A stretch of DNA of 7,329 bases from contig WQUH01000065.1 in the NCBI GenBank assembly GCA_009782165.1, positions 1-7,329 on the forward strand, given 5' to 3'. Numbering within the stretch: the stretch's first letter is position 1; each line of letters begins with the position of its first letter. The notes beneath the pieces were generated by a model that saw only the letters and a list, made by a program, of their open reading frames with translations, was not told the DNA's origin and searched no databases. The stretch is from Pseudomonadota bacterium (GTDB taxonomy: Bacteria; Desulfobacterota; Desulfobulbia; Desulfobulbales; Desulfobulbaceae). The position numbers were made by a program, and so were the translations under genes. Of this stretch, positions 1 through 6,461 are shown one piece after another.

Positions 1-46
1 GGCTGAGCCGCGCAGCCAAGGCGGCGGATCAGCGGCGCGTGAAGTG

Positions 47-71
47 TAGACAGGGGAGTGTCCCCTGTCTA
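47..71. terminator. Hairpin after the hydrolase gene, possible terminator
   Basis: An 11-bp perfect inverted repeat (47-57 pairs with 61-71, core CAGGGGA/TCCCCTG) closes a 3-base loop. It begins 32 bases past the hydrolase stop codon in the direction of transcription. Neither strand has a T-run after the stem, so it is not a textbook intrinsic terminator. It could still stop or stabilise transcripts ending from either side. The stem is clear in the sequence; the terminator role is inferred. Confidence 0.4.
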
Positions 72-102
72 TTCGATGCGGTTGAATTGGCAACGGAATT
101 GC

Positions 103-879
103 TCACCGGGCGACCCGGTTGACAAAGCAGCCCATCAGGTCCAGGGCCAGGGCGGGGAAATCGTGGTGCGGGGCATGGCCGCAGCCCTCGAGGAGCAGCG
201 GGGTGGCCGGGCCGCCAGCGCGGTTGACGATGGCGTCCACCTGGCCAGGGGCGCCGTACTGATCGTCCATGCCCTGCAAGACCAGGAGCGGTACGGCGAT
301 GGACGGCAGCAGATCTTCGATGGACCAGGAGCGGAACCAGGGGCTGGTCCAGGTGTGGGCCCAGGCTTCGAACAGGGCCTCGCTTTTTTCGCCGTGATAG
401 CGGGCAAGCCCCCGCTTGAGCTTGCCCTGTTTCCACGCCGCCAGCGCCTGTTCCACCCCGGCGACCGTCACCTGATCGACCATGACATGGGCCGCCATGG
501 TGACGATCCCCAAAAGGCCCTCCGGCTTTGTTGCTCCGAAAATCAGGCTGATGCTGCCGCCGTCGGAATGGCCGATGAGCAGAAAGCGCTGGCCGGGAAT
601 CAGGGCGGCGAGCACCTTGGGCAACTCGTCCAAGGCACATTCATGCAGATACCGACTGGTGCGGGGCTGCGTCAGCGCGGAGGACTGGCCGTGGCCGAGC
701 CGGTCGTAGAGCAGACCGGGGCAGCGGGTCCGGTGGCAGAGATCGTGCGGGAAACTGCCCCACTGGACCACGCTGCCCAGACCTTCGTGCAGAAACACCA
801 GCCAGGGACGATCATCGGCATCGCCGGCCACCTCTTCATAAAAAAGCTGATGCCGCTCACCCAGAACGAGCTGACTCAC
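103..879 (-). CDS. alpha/beta hydrolase
   Basis: This is a 258-residue serine hydrolase of the alpha/beta fold, probably cytoplasmic since no signal peptide or membrane segment is seen. The N-terminal strand ends in HEGLGS (31-36), the oxyanion-hole loop. The nucleophile elbow is GHSDGG with Ser105. The acid is probably Asp205 or Asp206 in GMDDQYG, and the catalytic histidine is His235 in GCGHAP. Length and motif spacing fit a complete single-domain esterase, lipase or C-C hydrolase type; the substrate cannot be read from sequence. The start is GTG at 879, supported by GGAGG five bases upstream. It lies inside the preceding vanZ-like gene (23-base overlap), so translation of the two is probably coupled. 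It is the last gene of a three-gene run with the VanZ-like and SEC-C proteins. Fold and catalytic triad are confident; function is open. Confidence 0.9.
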   Translation of the reverse strand: MSQLVLGERHQLFYEEVAGDADDRPWLVFLHEGLGSVVQWGSFPHDLCHRTRCPGLLYDRLGHGQSSALTQPRTSRYLHECALDELPKVLAALIPGQRFLLIGHSDGGSISLIFGATKPEGLLGIVTMAAHVMVDQVTVAGVEQALAAWKQGKLKRGLARYHGEKSEALFEAWAHTWTSPWFRSWSIEDLLPSIAVPLLVLQGMDDQYGAPGQVDAIVNRAGGPATPLLLEGCGHAPHHDFPALALDLMGCFVNRVAR

Positions 880-1297
880 GGGAACCTCCGCTGGTCTTCA
901 TGATCGTTCGCCATCGCCGCCATGTCCAATCACCGACAACCGCCAGCACGCCTCCGGCGGCATCGGCCGCCGCATCGTCGATCCCGGCGAATCGGCCGGG
1001 AATGAAGGATTGATGCCACTCGTCGAACACCCCGTACAGCAGGCAGAACAGCACGACCGCGCAACCGGCCGGGACAGGCCGCTGTCTCCGCCACCGCGGC
1101 GGCAAGGCAAAAAGAAAGGCCAAACCCAGCACCGCATACGCCAGGCAATGGAGCAGTTTGTCGATATGGTCGATATCCGGCAGGCTGAAGCTGTCCCCCG
1201 GCTGATGCGACTGGTAGAACAGCAAGCCCATGGCCAAAAACAGGGGGAGCAGACGGACCGGACGATACGGTTGCGGTCGCCGCTCCATGTCGGTCAT
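857..1297 (-). CDS. VanZ-like family membrane protein
   Basis: A 146-residue small integral membrane protein of the VanZ-like family, named for VanZ of enterococci, which gives low-level teicoplanin resistance. Most members have no proven role. Both family signatures are visible: DKLLHCLAYAVLG (46-58), and DEWHQSFIPGR (92-102) followed by IDDAAADAAGG (106-116). Hydrophobic stretches at about 14-28, 49-65, 76-91 and 108-122 give about four membrane segments, normal for the family. The start is ATG at 1297, which overlaps the TGA of the SEC-C gene in the sequence TGATG and has GAGG four bases upstream. A TTG one codon earlier is also possible but less likely. The C-terminal tail after Trp126 is basic and probably cytoplasmic. 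The gene's end overlaps the hydrolase start by 23 bases. The family call is firm; any antibiotic role is not supported. Confidence 0.88.
   Translation of the reverse strand: MTDMERRPQPYRPVRLLPLFLAMGLLFYQSHQPGDSFSLPDIDHIDKLLHCLAYAVLGLAFLFALPPRWRRQRPVPAGCAVVLFCLLYGVFDEWHQSFIPGRFAGIDDAAADAAGGVLAVVGDWTWRRWRTIMKTSGGSRESARSG
885..889 (-). promoter_or_regulatory. Ribosome binding site GGAGG for the hydrolase
   Basis: The coding strand reads GGAGG, then five bases (TTCCC), then GTG at 879. This spacing is ideal and decides the GTG start, which has no nearby ATG competitor in frame. The site lies within the last codons of the vanZ-like gene. Confidence 0.8.
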
Positions 1298-1821
1298 CAA
1301 ACCTCGGGCTCGGGATCGCCGGACTCGTCGACATGCATCCGGGCGAGCATCTCCTTCGGGTACAACCTGTAGAGACGGCGGATGGCGGCGCGGATCCGCT
1401 TGGTCGGCGCCCGGTCGAGCAGGGTTTCGGCCTTGTCGCTGTAGGAGGCGAGGAACAGTTGCCGGTCGCGGATGGCAAAGGTGTGGCTGAAGTTGATCTC
1501 GATCGTCTCGGGATTCTCGTCAATGGGCACATCCAGCCGCGCGCCGCCCCGGGCGATCTGCACCGCGTCGGATTCGGTGGCCTCGAGCAGCCAGGCATCT
1601 CCTTCGGAATCGCTGAAGAGCAGAAACACGCCCAGTTCGGTGAAGACAGCCTTTTTCTCGCCGGCCTGGGTCTGGATTTTGTCGATGGCCGTCATCAGCG
1701 AAGTCTTCACCTGACCGGCCGGGCTGACAGTCTCCCCCGCCTGCCGGGCAGCGAGACAGCAATGCTTGTATTTTTTACCCGAGCCACAGGGGCAGGGTTG
1801 ATTTCTCCCGATTTTTCCCAT
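1297..1821 (-). CDS. SEC-C zinc-motif domain protein of unknown function
   Basis: A 174-residue soluble protein with an N-terminal SEC-C motif: Cys10-Pro-Cys12-Gly-Ser-Gly-Lys-Lys-Tyr and then His20-Cys21-Cys22. This is the short zinc-binding module also found at the SecA C-terminus and in many stand-alone proteins. The remaining ~150 residues (strand-rich about 57-127, basic helices about 139-160, acidic tail ESGDPEPEV) match nothing I can name. I chose ATG at 1821 because SEC-C proteins of this kind begin almost directly with [15 protein letters not shown]. An upstream in-frame TTG at 1860 would add 13 residues with no motif. No strong ribosome site is seen for the ATG, only GGAG about 13 bases upstream. 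The stop overlaps the VanZ-like start in TGATG. The gene is preceded by a 143-base gap containing inverted repeats, so it probably heads its own transcript. Confidence 0.82.
   Translation of the reverse strand: MGKIGRNQPCPCGSGKKYKHCCLAARQAGETVSPAGQVKTSLMTAIDKIQTQAGEKKAVFTELGVFLLFSDSEGDAWLLEATESDAVQIARGGARLDVPIDENPETIEINFSHTFAIRDRQLFLASYSDKAETLLDRAPTKRIRAAIRRLYRLYPKEMLARMHVDESGDPEPEV
1302..1305 (-). promoter_or_regulatory. Ribosome binding site GAGG for the VanZ-like gene
   Basis: The coding strand reads CCGAGG, TTTG, ATG. GAGG lies four bases before the ATG at 1297 and inside the last codons of the SEC-C gene. It favours the ATG over the TTG at 1300 and fits translational coupling through TGATG. 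Confidence 0.6.
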
Positions 1822-1862
1822 TGGTATCCGTTCGCTCCACGTTGGTTGATGCGGTGACAAAC

Positions 1863-1923
1863 CCTTGTTGTTTTCAGCCCACCTCTTACCCTGACCGGCT
1901 GAAAAAATTCAAGCAAAACAAGG
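1863..1923. repeat. Imperfect inverted repeat upstream of the SEC-C gene
   Basis: A perfect 9-bp inner repeat (TTTTCAGCC at 1871-1879, GGCTGAAAA at 1897-1905) surrounds 17 bases. Outside it a second pair matches in the same order: CCTTGTT at 1863-1869 and AACAAGG at 1917-1923, with unequal spacers of 1 and 11 bases. The stem has T on its 5' side and A on its 3' side, the reverse of an intrinsic terminator. It could be an operator or an mRNA leader structure for the SEC-C gene. A weak promoter-like TTGAAT (minus strand, 1912-1907) overlaps the right arm, but no good -10 follows it. The role is inferred. Confidence 0.45.
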
Positions 1924-1955
1924 CGGCCGTGCCGGTAAAAACAGGTCGTGCCGCC
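1913..1955 (-). terminator. Possible intrinsic terminator of the kinase-regulator operon
   Basis: Ten bases past the regulator's TAA stop, the coding strand reads GGCGGC (1955-1950), a 22-base loop, GCCGCC (1927-1922), then TTGTTTT. The stem is pure GC and the tail is six T in seven bases, in the right order for a Rho-independent terminator. The long loop weakens the case. Its T-tail overlaps the outer arm of the neighbouring inverted repeat. Confidence 0.4.
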
Positions 1956-1964
1956 ACGCGCTCC

Positions 1965-3545
1965 TTAACGCACCTGTCCTTCGACCGTGTTGTAGCGCTC
2001 CCACACGGCCTTGAACTCCTCCTGATTGTCCAGCAGGATATCCACCAGCCTGGGATCGAAATGACGGCCCCGCTGTTCCCGGAAATGGGCGAACACCTCG
2101 TCCCAGGTCCAGGCTTCGTGATAGACGCGCCGGTTGGACAGGGCATCGAACACGTCGGCGACCCCGATGATCCGGCCGTAAATATGGATCTCTTCTCCCC
2201 GCAGCCCCTGCGGATACCCTTCTCCGTCCCATCGTTCATGGTGCTGGAGAATGATATGGGCCGCGGCCTGAATGATGGGGCTTGGCGAGTTGATCAACAG
2301 GTCGTGGCCGCGATAGACATGCGTTTTGATGATCTGGTATTCCTCCGGGGTCAGCGGGCCGGGCTTGTTGAGAATGGAATCCGGGATACCGATCTTGCCC
2401 AGGTCATGCGGGGTGGAGGCCAGTTTGAGCATCTCGGCCTCCTCCTCGCTCAACCCGTATTTGCGGGCCAGCAGGTAGGCGTGCTCGGCCACCCGCCGGA
2501 CATGACAGCCGGTTTCGGCGGAACGGCATTCCATGGTTTCGGCAATCTGGAAGATGATCTCCTTCTGGGTCTCCTCGATCTCCCGGTGCAGAAAAAAATT
2601 GTCATAGGCCAGGGAAACATTGGCGAGAAACAGTTCCAGCAGATCGTGATCGTTTTCATCCAGATCCTGGGCAAGCTCGCAATACAAAAAATTCTCCGCG
2701 CCGGTCTGGCTGGTGAAAGACCAGGCGCAGGTCCCTCTCTCGCTGAAAAAACCGTGCGGCCGGGATTGCGCCTGTTCCCAGGCGGCCCGCATCGATGCGG
2801 TTTGCACCTCGCTGAACGGCCGGTCGACGTATGGCTCAAAGGCGCCGGTGGCCGCCAGCACCGACAGGCGGCCATCGAGGTTCGAGGCGGCCAGTCCCGA
2901 AACGGACGAGCCGATCCCGCCATCCCGCATCCGCAGCAGCGCGGTCAACTGGTGGAGCGCGCTGTTGCCGAGCTTGACCAGAGATTGCCGCTCGAAAATA
3001 TCGTGGGAGGCGTTGACGATTGTTTTCAGCCCCCGGCGGTTGTCTTCGAGCATGGAGATAAAGTGATAGCTCCGGAGGGCCGAAATCACCGTGACCAGCA
3101 TCTTGTTCAGGGTCAGTTCGGTTTTTTCCTTATAGTCGTTGATGTCGTAGTCGACAATCACCTTGGCCGCGGGCGCCTTGCCGGGCTGACCGGTGCGCAG
3201 CACGATCCGCACCATGTGGTTGTTCAGCTCCTCGCGGATATAGCGCACCAGCCGCAGGCCGCTGTCCTCGGATTCCATGACCACATCGAGCAGGATCATC
3301 GCCAGATCCCGGTGCTCGCGCAGGATCTCCCGCGCCTCCTCGCCGCTGTAGGCATGGAAGAAGACAATCCCGCGCCCCAGGAAGCTGATTCCCTTGATCA
3401 TGTAGGTGGTGACGCTGTGGACATCGGCCTCATCGTCGACGATCAGGATCTTCCACGGGTTGCCGTGGACCATCGTCTGGAGATTCGGTCTCTGGGTCGG
3501 TTCAGGGAGCTCGTCCTTGAACAGGATTTCGTCGGAGTCAGACAT
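1965..3545 (-). CDS. Response regulator with REC, DUF3369 and HD-GYP domains (cyclic di-GMP phosphodiesterase)
   Basis: A 526-residue cytoplasmic response regulator. Residues 30-160 are a receiver domain: acidic pair Asp37-Asp38, phosphoacceptor Asp87 in ILLDVVM, Thr118 in LRTGQPG and Lys139 in DYKEKTE. Residues about 165-320 match the DUF3369 region, a GAF-like linker typical of this architecture. Residues about 325-515 are an HD-GYP domain with His348, the HD pair His380-Asp381 in HDLGKIGIPD, HHERWDGEGYP (435-445) and the following GRIIGVADVFDALS (457-470). All metal-binding and GYP residues seem present, so it should hydrolyse cyclic di-GMP to pGpG or GMP. There is no DNA-binding domain, so output is through the second messenger. 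The ATG at 3545 is 12 bases past the kinase stop with a modest GGGA site, so the two form an operon and a cognate pair. REC and HD-GYP calls are firm; activity and target process are inferred. Confidence 0.95.
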   Translation of the reverse strand: MSDSDEILFKDELPEPTQRPNLQTMVHGNPWKILIVDDEADVHSVTTYMIKGISFLGRGIVFFHAYSGEEAREILREHRDLAMILLDVVMESEDSGLRLVRYIREELNNHMVRIVLRTGQPGKAPAAKVIVDYDINDYKEKTELTLNKMLVTVISALRSYHFISMLEDNRRGLKTIVNASHDIFERQSLVKLGNSALHQLTALLRMRDGGIGSSVSGLAASNLDGRLSVLAATGAFEPYVDRPFSEVQTASMRAAWEQAQSRPHGFFSERGTCAWSFTSQTGAENFLYCELAQDLDENDHDLLELFLANVSLAYDNFFLHREIEETQKEIIFQIAETMECRSAETGCHVRRVAEHAYLLARKYGLSEEEAEMLKLASTPHDLGKIGIPDSILNKPGPLTPEEYQIIKTHVYRGHDLLINSPSPIIQAAAHIILQHHERWDGEGYPQGLRGEEIHIYGRIIGVADVFDALSNRRVYHEAWTWDEVFAHFREQRGRHFDPRLVDILLDNQEEFKAVWERYNTVEGQVR

Positions 3546-3557
3546 AGGTTTCCCGTA

Positions 3558-5516
3558 TCAAACCGGCATGGTTATGACAAACACGGCCCCCTGGCCCGGG
3601 GTGCTCTCGCAGACAATGGCGCCTCCCAGGGTCCGGGTGACGATATTGAAGACGATATGCATCCCGAGGCCGGTCGATCCCTGGCTGCGGGCGGTGGTGA
3701 AAAAGGGTTCGAAGATGTGATCGCGGACCGCGGCCGGCATGCCCTTGCCGTTGTCGGCGTGGCGCAGCACCAGCTTCCCGTCCGCGCGGCTCGCCTCGAT
3801 GCGGATGACGCCGCTCTGATCCGGATCAAACCCGTGGGTGAGGGTGTTGATGATCAGGTTGGTCAGGATCTGGGAAAAGGCGCCGGGATAGCTTTCGATG
3901 GCCAGATCCTCGTCGCAGACGATCTCAACTTGAATGTTGGTCTTTTTGAGCTTGGGCCGCAGACTGAGCAGGATCTCCTCGATGTATTTCCTGACGTTGA
4001 ACAGCCGCCGGTTTTCCGAAACCTGATCGGCCGCCACCAGCTTGAAGCTGCGGATCAGGTTCGAAGCGCGGTCCAGATTCATCAGGATCATTTCGGTGCC
4101 CTCGCGGGAATCTTCGAGGAATTGGGTCAGATCCGAACGCTTCATTTCCCCCTGGGCAAAGAGATCGGCCAGGGTCTGGCTTTTTTCGGCCAAGGTCGAT
4201 CCGGCCGACAGGGCCACGCCGACCGGGGTGTTGATCTCATGGGCCACGCCGGCCACCAGTTCTCCCAGGGCCGCCAGTTTTTCGGCAAGAACCAGTTGCT
4301 TTTGCATCCGCTGCAAGTCGTCGAGCGTCCGCTGGAGATCATGGTTGGCAGCGGCCAGTTCCTCGGTCCGCTGCTCCACCCGTTCTTCCAGCACCTCGTT
4401 GAGATGGCGCAACCGTTCTTCAGCCAGGGAACGCTCCTCTTCCTTTCGCTCCAATTCCCCGGCCATGCTGTCAAAGGAGGCGGCAAGCTGCCCCAACTCG
4501 CCGGAACCGGCCTCGACGCCGATACGGACGCTCAAGTCGCCCATTTTGACCTTGCCGGTGGCTTCGATCAGACGGTTCAGCCGCCGCATCACGGTGAATT
4601 CGCCGACAAACCACGCGGTTGCCAGGGCAAGCGCCGTTGCCAGCACCAGCAGGCCGACATTGCGCACCACCACAGACTGGGCCTCGGTCAAGGCCAGCTC
4701 CACCGGAATCCCCAAACGGATCATCAGATAGGGAAAGGAGGCCCCCTGGAAATGGAGCCGCTTGAAACTGTAGAGGCGTCTGACCCCATCCACGCCGGGT
4801 TCGGTGAAGGTGCCCTCCTCCTCGCTGCTGGACATGCGGGCCACCATGTACGGCAGGTCGCGGACCCAGGTGTACTTTTCGGTCTCCGGAAAACGGGTCA
4901 GGCGCATGCCCTCGGCATCGGTCAGGGTGAAAACCGATTTTTCCGGCAGATGCGTCCCGTAAAAGATCCGGCCGAAATAGCTCAGGTCGAAGTCGGCCAC
5001 CAGGACGCCGACTGTTCGATTGTCGGCATCGATGACCGCCTGGGCGAAATGGATCACCACCCGGTGCTCGGCCGGCATGAAGGTGTAATTTCCCACGGTA
5101 AAGGCGCCGCTGTCCATGGCCGCGCGGAAAAAGGGAGATGCGCCGATTTCCGCATTGCCGGCATCCGGCGCGGCAACGAGGATCCGGCCGTCGGTATCGG
5201 CCAGGGAAAAAGAGACGAAGGCGGTATTGTTGGCGAGGATGCCGGGCAACAGGGTCCGGCAGGCGGCGACATCGAGATTGCGCACCTCGGATGCCTTGAC
5301 CAGGGCCATCAGCAACAGCCGGGCGTCGTCGACCACCCGCTCGTGATGGGCCGCCATGCCCTGCACCTGCCGCAGGGTATAGGCCTCCGCCTCCCGCACC
5401 ATCTGGTCGCGCTGTTCCCAGCCAGTATACAGCAGGATGGCCAGGGCCGGCAGCACGGCCAGCAGAACCAGCACGATCAGACTCTTACGGATGGAGCCAA
5501 AGAGAAAAAATTGCAT
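3558..5516 (-). CDS. Sensor histidine kinase (Cache-HAMP-HisKA-HATPase)
   Basis: A 652-residue membrane sensor kinase. A basic start and membrane helix at about 11-31 are followed by an extracytoplasmic domain (about 35-280) of the Cache/PDC type. Typical features are DTDGRILVA (107-115), SPFFRAAMDSGAFTVGNY (127-144) and GVLVADFDL (170-178). A second helix spans about 283-304, then a HAMP domain (about 305-360) and a charged coiled coil (about 353-412). The H-box GVAHEINTP carries the phospho-acceptor His426. The ATPase domain shows an N-box with Asn553/Asn557, G1 DNGKGM (588-593), F-box FEPFFTT (602-608) and G2 GSTGLGMH (613-620). All catalytic boxes are intact. Cache domains bind small ligands such as carboxylates or amino acids; the ligand is unknown here. 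The start is ATG at 5516 with GGGAG four bases upstream. An extended -10 promoter lies about 65 bases upstream. The probable partner is the HD-GYP regulator directly downstream. Confidence 0.95.
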   Translation of the reverse strand: MQFFLFGSIRKSLIVLVLLAVLPALAILLYTGWEQRDQMVREAEAYTLRQVQGMAAHHERVVDDARLLLMALVKASEVRNLDVAACRTLLPGILANNTAFVSFSLADTDGRILVAAPDAGNAEIGASPFFRAAMDSGAFTVGNYTFMPAEHRVVIHFAQAVIDADNRTVGVLVADFDLSYFGRIFYGTHLPEKSVFTLTDAEGMRLTRFPETEKYTWVRDLPYMVARMSSSEEEGTFTEPGVDGVRRLYSFKRLHFQGASFPYLMIRLGIPVELALTEAQSVVVRNVGLLVLATALALATAWFVGEFTVMRRLNRLIEATGKVKMGDLSVRIGVEAGSGELGQLAASFDSMAGELERKEEERSLAEERLRHLNEVLEERVEQRTEELAAANHDLQRTLDDLQRMQKQLVLAEKLAALGELVAGVAHEINTPVGVALSAGSTLAEKSQTLADLFAQGEMKRSDLTQFLEDSREGTEMILMNLDRASNLIRSFKLVAADQVSENRRLFNVRKYIEEILLSLRPKLKKTNIQVEIVCDEDLAIESYPGAFSQILTNLIINTLTHGFDPDQSGVIRIEASRADGKLVLRHADNGKGMPAAVRDHIFEPFFTTARSQGSTGLGMHIVFNIVTRTLGGAIVCESTPGQGAVFVITMPV

Positions 5517-5522
5517 GGAACT

Positions 5523-5531
5523 CCCCCCCCC
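5523..5531 (-). repeat. G9 homopolymer abutting the kinase ribosome binding site
   Basis: Nine consecutive C on the plus strand give nine G on the coding strand. They run directly into the Shine-Dalgarno-like GGGAG, which lies four bases before the kinase ATG. Such tracts are prone to slippage. A length change here would alter the leader but not the reading frame. Any regulatory effect is inferred. Confidence 0.6.
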
Positions 5532-5581
5532 GGGACAACCACCAAAGGCGCACAGCGAATCATGCGCCGATGAACCTGCTG

Positions 5582-5590
5582 ATTATACCA
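5582..5590 (-). promoter_or_regulatory. Extended -10 promoter for the kinase-regulator operon
   Basis: The coding strand reads TGGTATAAT, a consensus TATAAT with the TGN extension of sigma-70 extended -10 promoters. At 17-bp spacing the upstream hexamer (TGTGCG) is a poor -35, as such promoters tolerate. Transcription would start near 5576, giving a leader of about 60 bases before the kinase ATG. A small inverted repeat GTTT-N5-AAAC (5592-5604) sits in the spacer and could be an operator half-site or chance. Confidence 0.6.
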
Positions 5591-5628
5591 TGTTTCCCGC
5601 AAACCGCACACGTTTACGCCGGCGCCCC

Positions 5629-5665
5629 GCTCCGGCCGGGAGCTTCTGACGCGCCGGAAGGCGCG
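5629..5665. repeat. Two short GC hairpins after the metallophosphoesterase gene
   Basis: CGCGCC-GGAA-GGCGCG (5650-5665, 6-bp stem, 4-base loop) and GCTCC-GGCCG-GGAGC (5629-5643, 5-bp stem) lie 26 and 48 bases past the phosphoesterase stop. Neither has a T-tail on the minus strand. They may slow or end transcription of the upstream block before the kinase promoter. In DNA this GC-rich such stems can also arise by chance. Confidence 0.3.
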
Positions 5666-5690
5666 AGACCGCGGCGGACAGCGCCCGCGC

Positions 5691-6461
5691 TCACCGGAAA
5701 AGGCGGGCGGCGTTGCCCGCCGGGAATCCGCGCTCGCCCAGCAGACGGATGGTGGTTTGCACATCGTAGGGAACGGATCGAAAGTCAACGGCCCTCGTGG
5801 TCTGATCCCAGACCAGGTATTTGGCGTGCCAACCGAACGGGTCGCGCGGCTGGCCGACACTGCCGGGCAGGAGCAGATAGCGCGTATCGGCCTCAAGGGT
5901 CATGCGCCCTATTCTCACCTCCCGGCTGCCGACGCCTGTGCAGGATTGCTGATGCCAACCGAAGGCATGGGTATGCCCGGCAAAACAGAACTGCTCCGCA
6001 TAGGCGGCAAACACCCGCCGCAGTTGCTCTTCGCCGGGCGCGTGCAGATAGGCGGTTGTCGACCGCGGCGGACAGCCATGCACATACCGCGCGCCGTCAT
6101 GGCAATGCACCCTCGGCAGCCGGGTCAGCCACGCCAGGGAACCGGGACTGAGCAGGGTTCGGGTGATGGCGAGGGAATCGCGGGCCGCCGCGTGCAACCG
6201 CACGCGATGCCGCCAATCGACCAGCGCCAGCTCGTGGTTGCCCGCCACCGCAACGATCCGTGGTTCGTGTGCGATCAGGGTCCGGACCACCTCCTCGGGT
6301 TCCGGTCCGTAGCCGATATGGTCGCCGAGACACACCATCCGGTCAACGCCGAGGCGAGCCATATCGGCCAGCACGGCCGTCAGGGCCTGAACATTCCCGT
6401 GGATGTCGGCAAGAATCCCCAGCCTCGCCGGTTGAGCGCCGAGGCCGGCGGCGCAAGGCAT
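5691..6461 (-). CDS. Calcineurin-like metallophosphoesterase (YfcE/MPP-type)
   Basis: A 256-residue cytoplasmic phosphoesterase with the full two-metal motif set. It has DIHGN (Asp19, His21), GDHIGYGP (Asp47), GNHE (Asn75, His76), a metal histidine at 128 in VHGCPP, and GHTH (163-165, with His163 and His165). The layout matches bacterial YfcE-like metallophosphoesterases, which hydrolyse phosphodiesters in vitro; the natural substrate here is unknown. The start is ATG at 6461, which shares one base with the TGA of the preceding PP-loop gene (TGATG) and has a perfect GGAGG five bases upstream. The reading frame stays open upstream to about 7088, but that part is a shadow of the PP-loop gene, rich in Pro, Arg and His and without motifs. 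Residues 1-12 before the first strand are slightly long but plausible. The overlap indicates coupled translation with the TtcA-like enzyme. Confidence 0.92.
   Translation of the reverse strand: MPCAAGLGAQPARLGILADIHGNVQALTAVLADMARLGVDRMVCLGDHIGYGPEPEEVVRTLIAHEPRIVAVAGNHELALVDWRHRVRLHAAARDSLAITRTLLSPGSLAWLTRLPRVHCHDGARYVHGCPPRSTTAYLHAPGEEQLRRVFAAYAEQFCFAGHTHAFGWHQQSCTGVGSREVRIGRMTLEADTRYLLLPGSVGQPRDPFGWHAKYLVWDQTTRAVDFRSVPYDVQTTIRLLGERGFPAGNAARLFR

Noticed and set aside
1..46. Possible end of a convergent plus-strand gene at the left edge
   Set aside because: Short open stretches exist, for example one ending in TAG at 47-49, but they are too short and unremarkable to choose between.
58..903. 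Plus-strand open frame of 281 codons over the hydrolase gene
   Set aside because: It is in antisense register to the hydrolase, which has a clear catalytic triad and ribosome binding site.
857..1297. VanZ-like protein as an antibiotic-resistance gene
   Set aside because: No vanA-type cluster genes are nearby, and VanZ-like proteins are widespread in bacteria without resistance roles.
1822..1860. Upstream TTG start for the SEC-C protein
   Set aside because: It adds 13 residues without motif, while related SEC-C proteins start just before [11 protein letters not shown]. The ATG at 1821 fits better.
1821..5573. Plus-strand open frame of 1250 codons
   Set aside because: It is the exact antisense register of two well-supported genes with complete motif sets, and stays open because of GC-rich codon bias. 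Its translation, rich in His, Gln, Gly and Asp, shows no domain I recognise.
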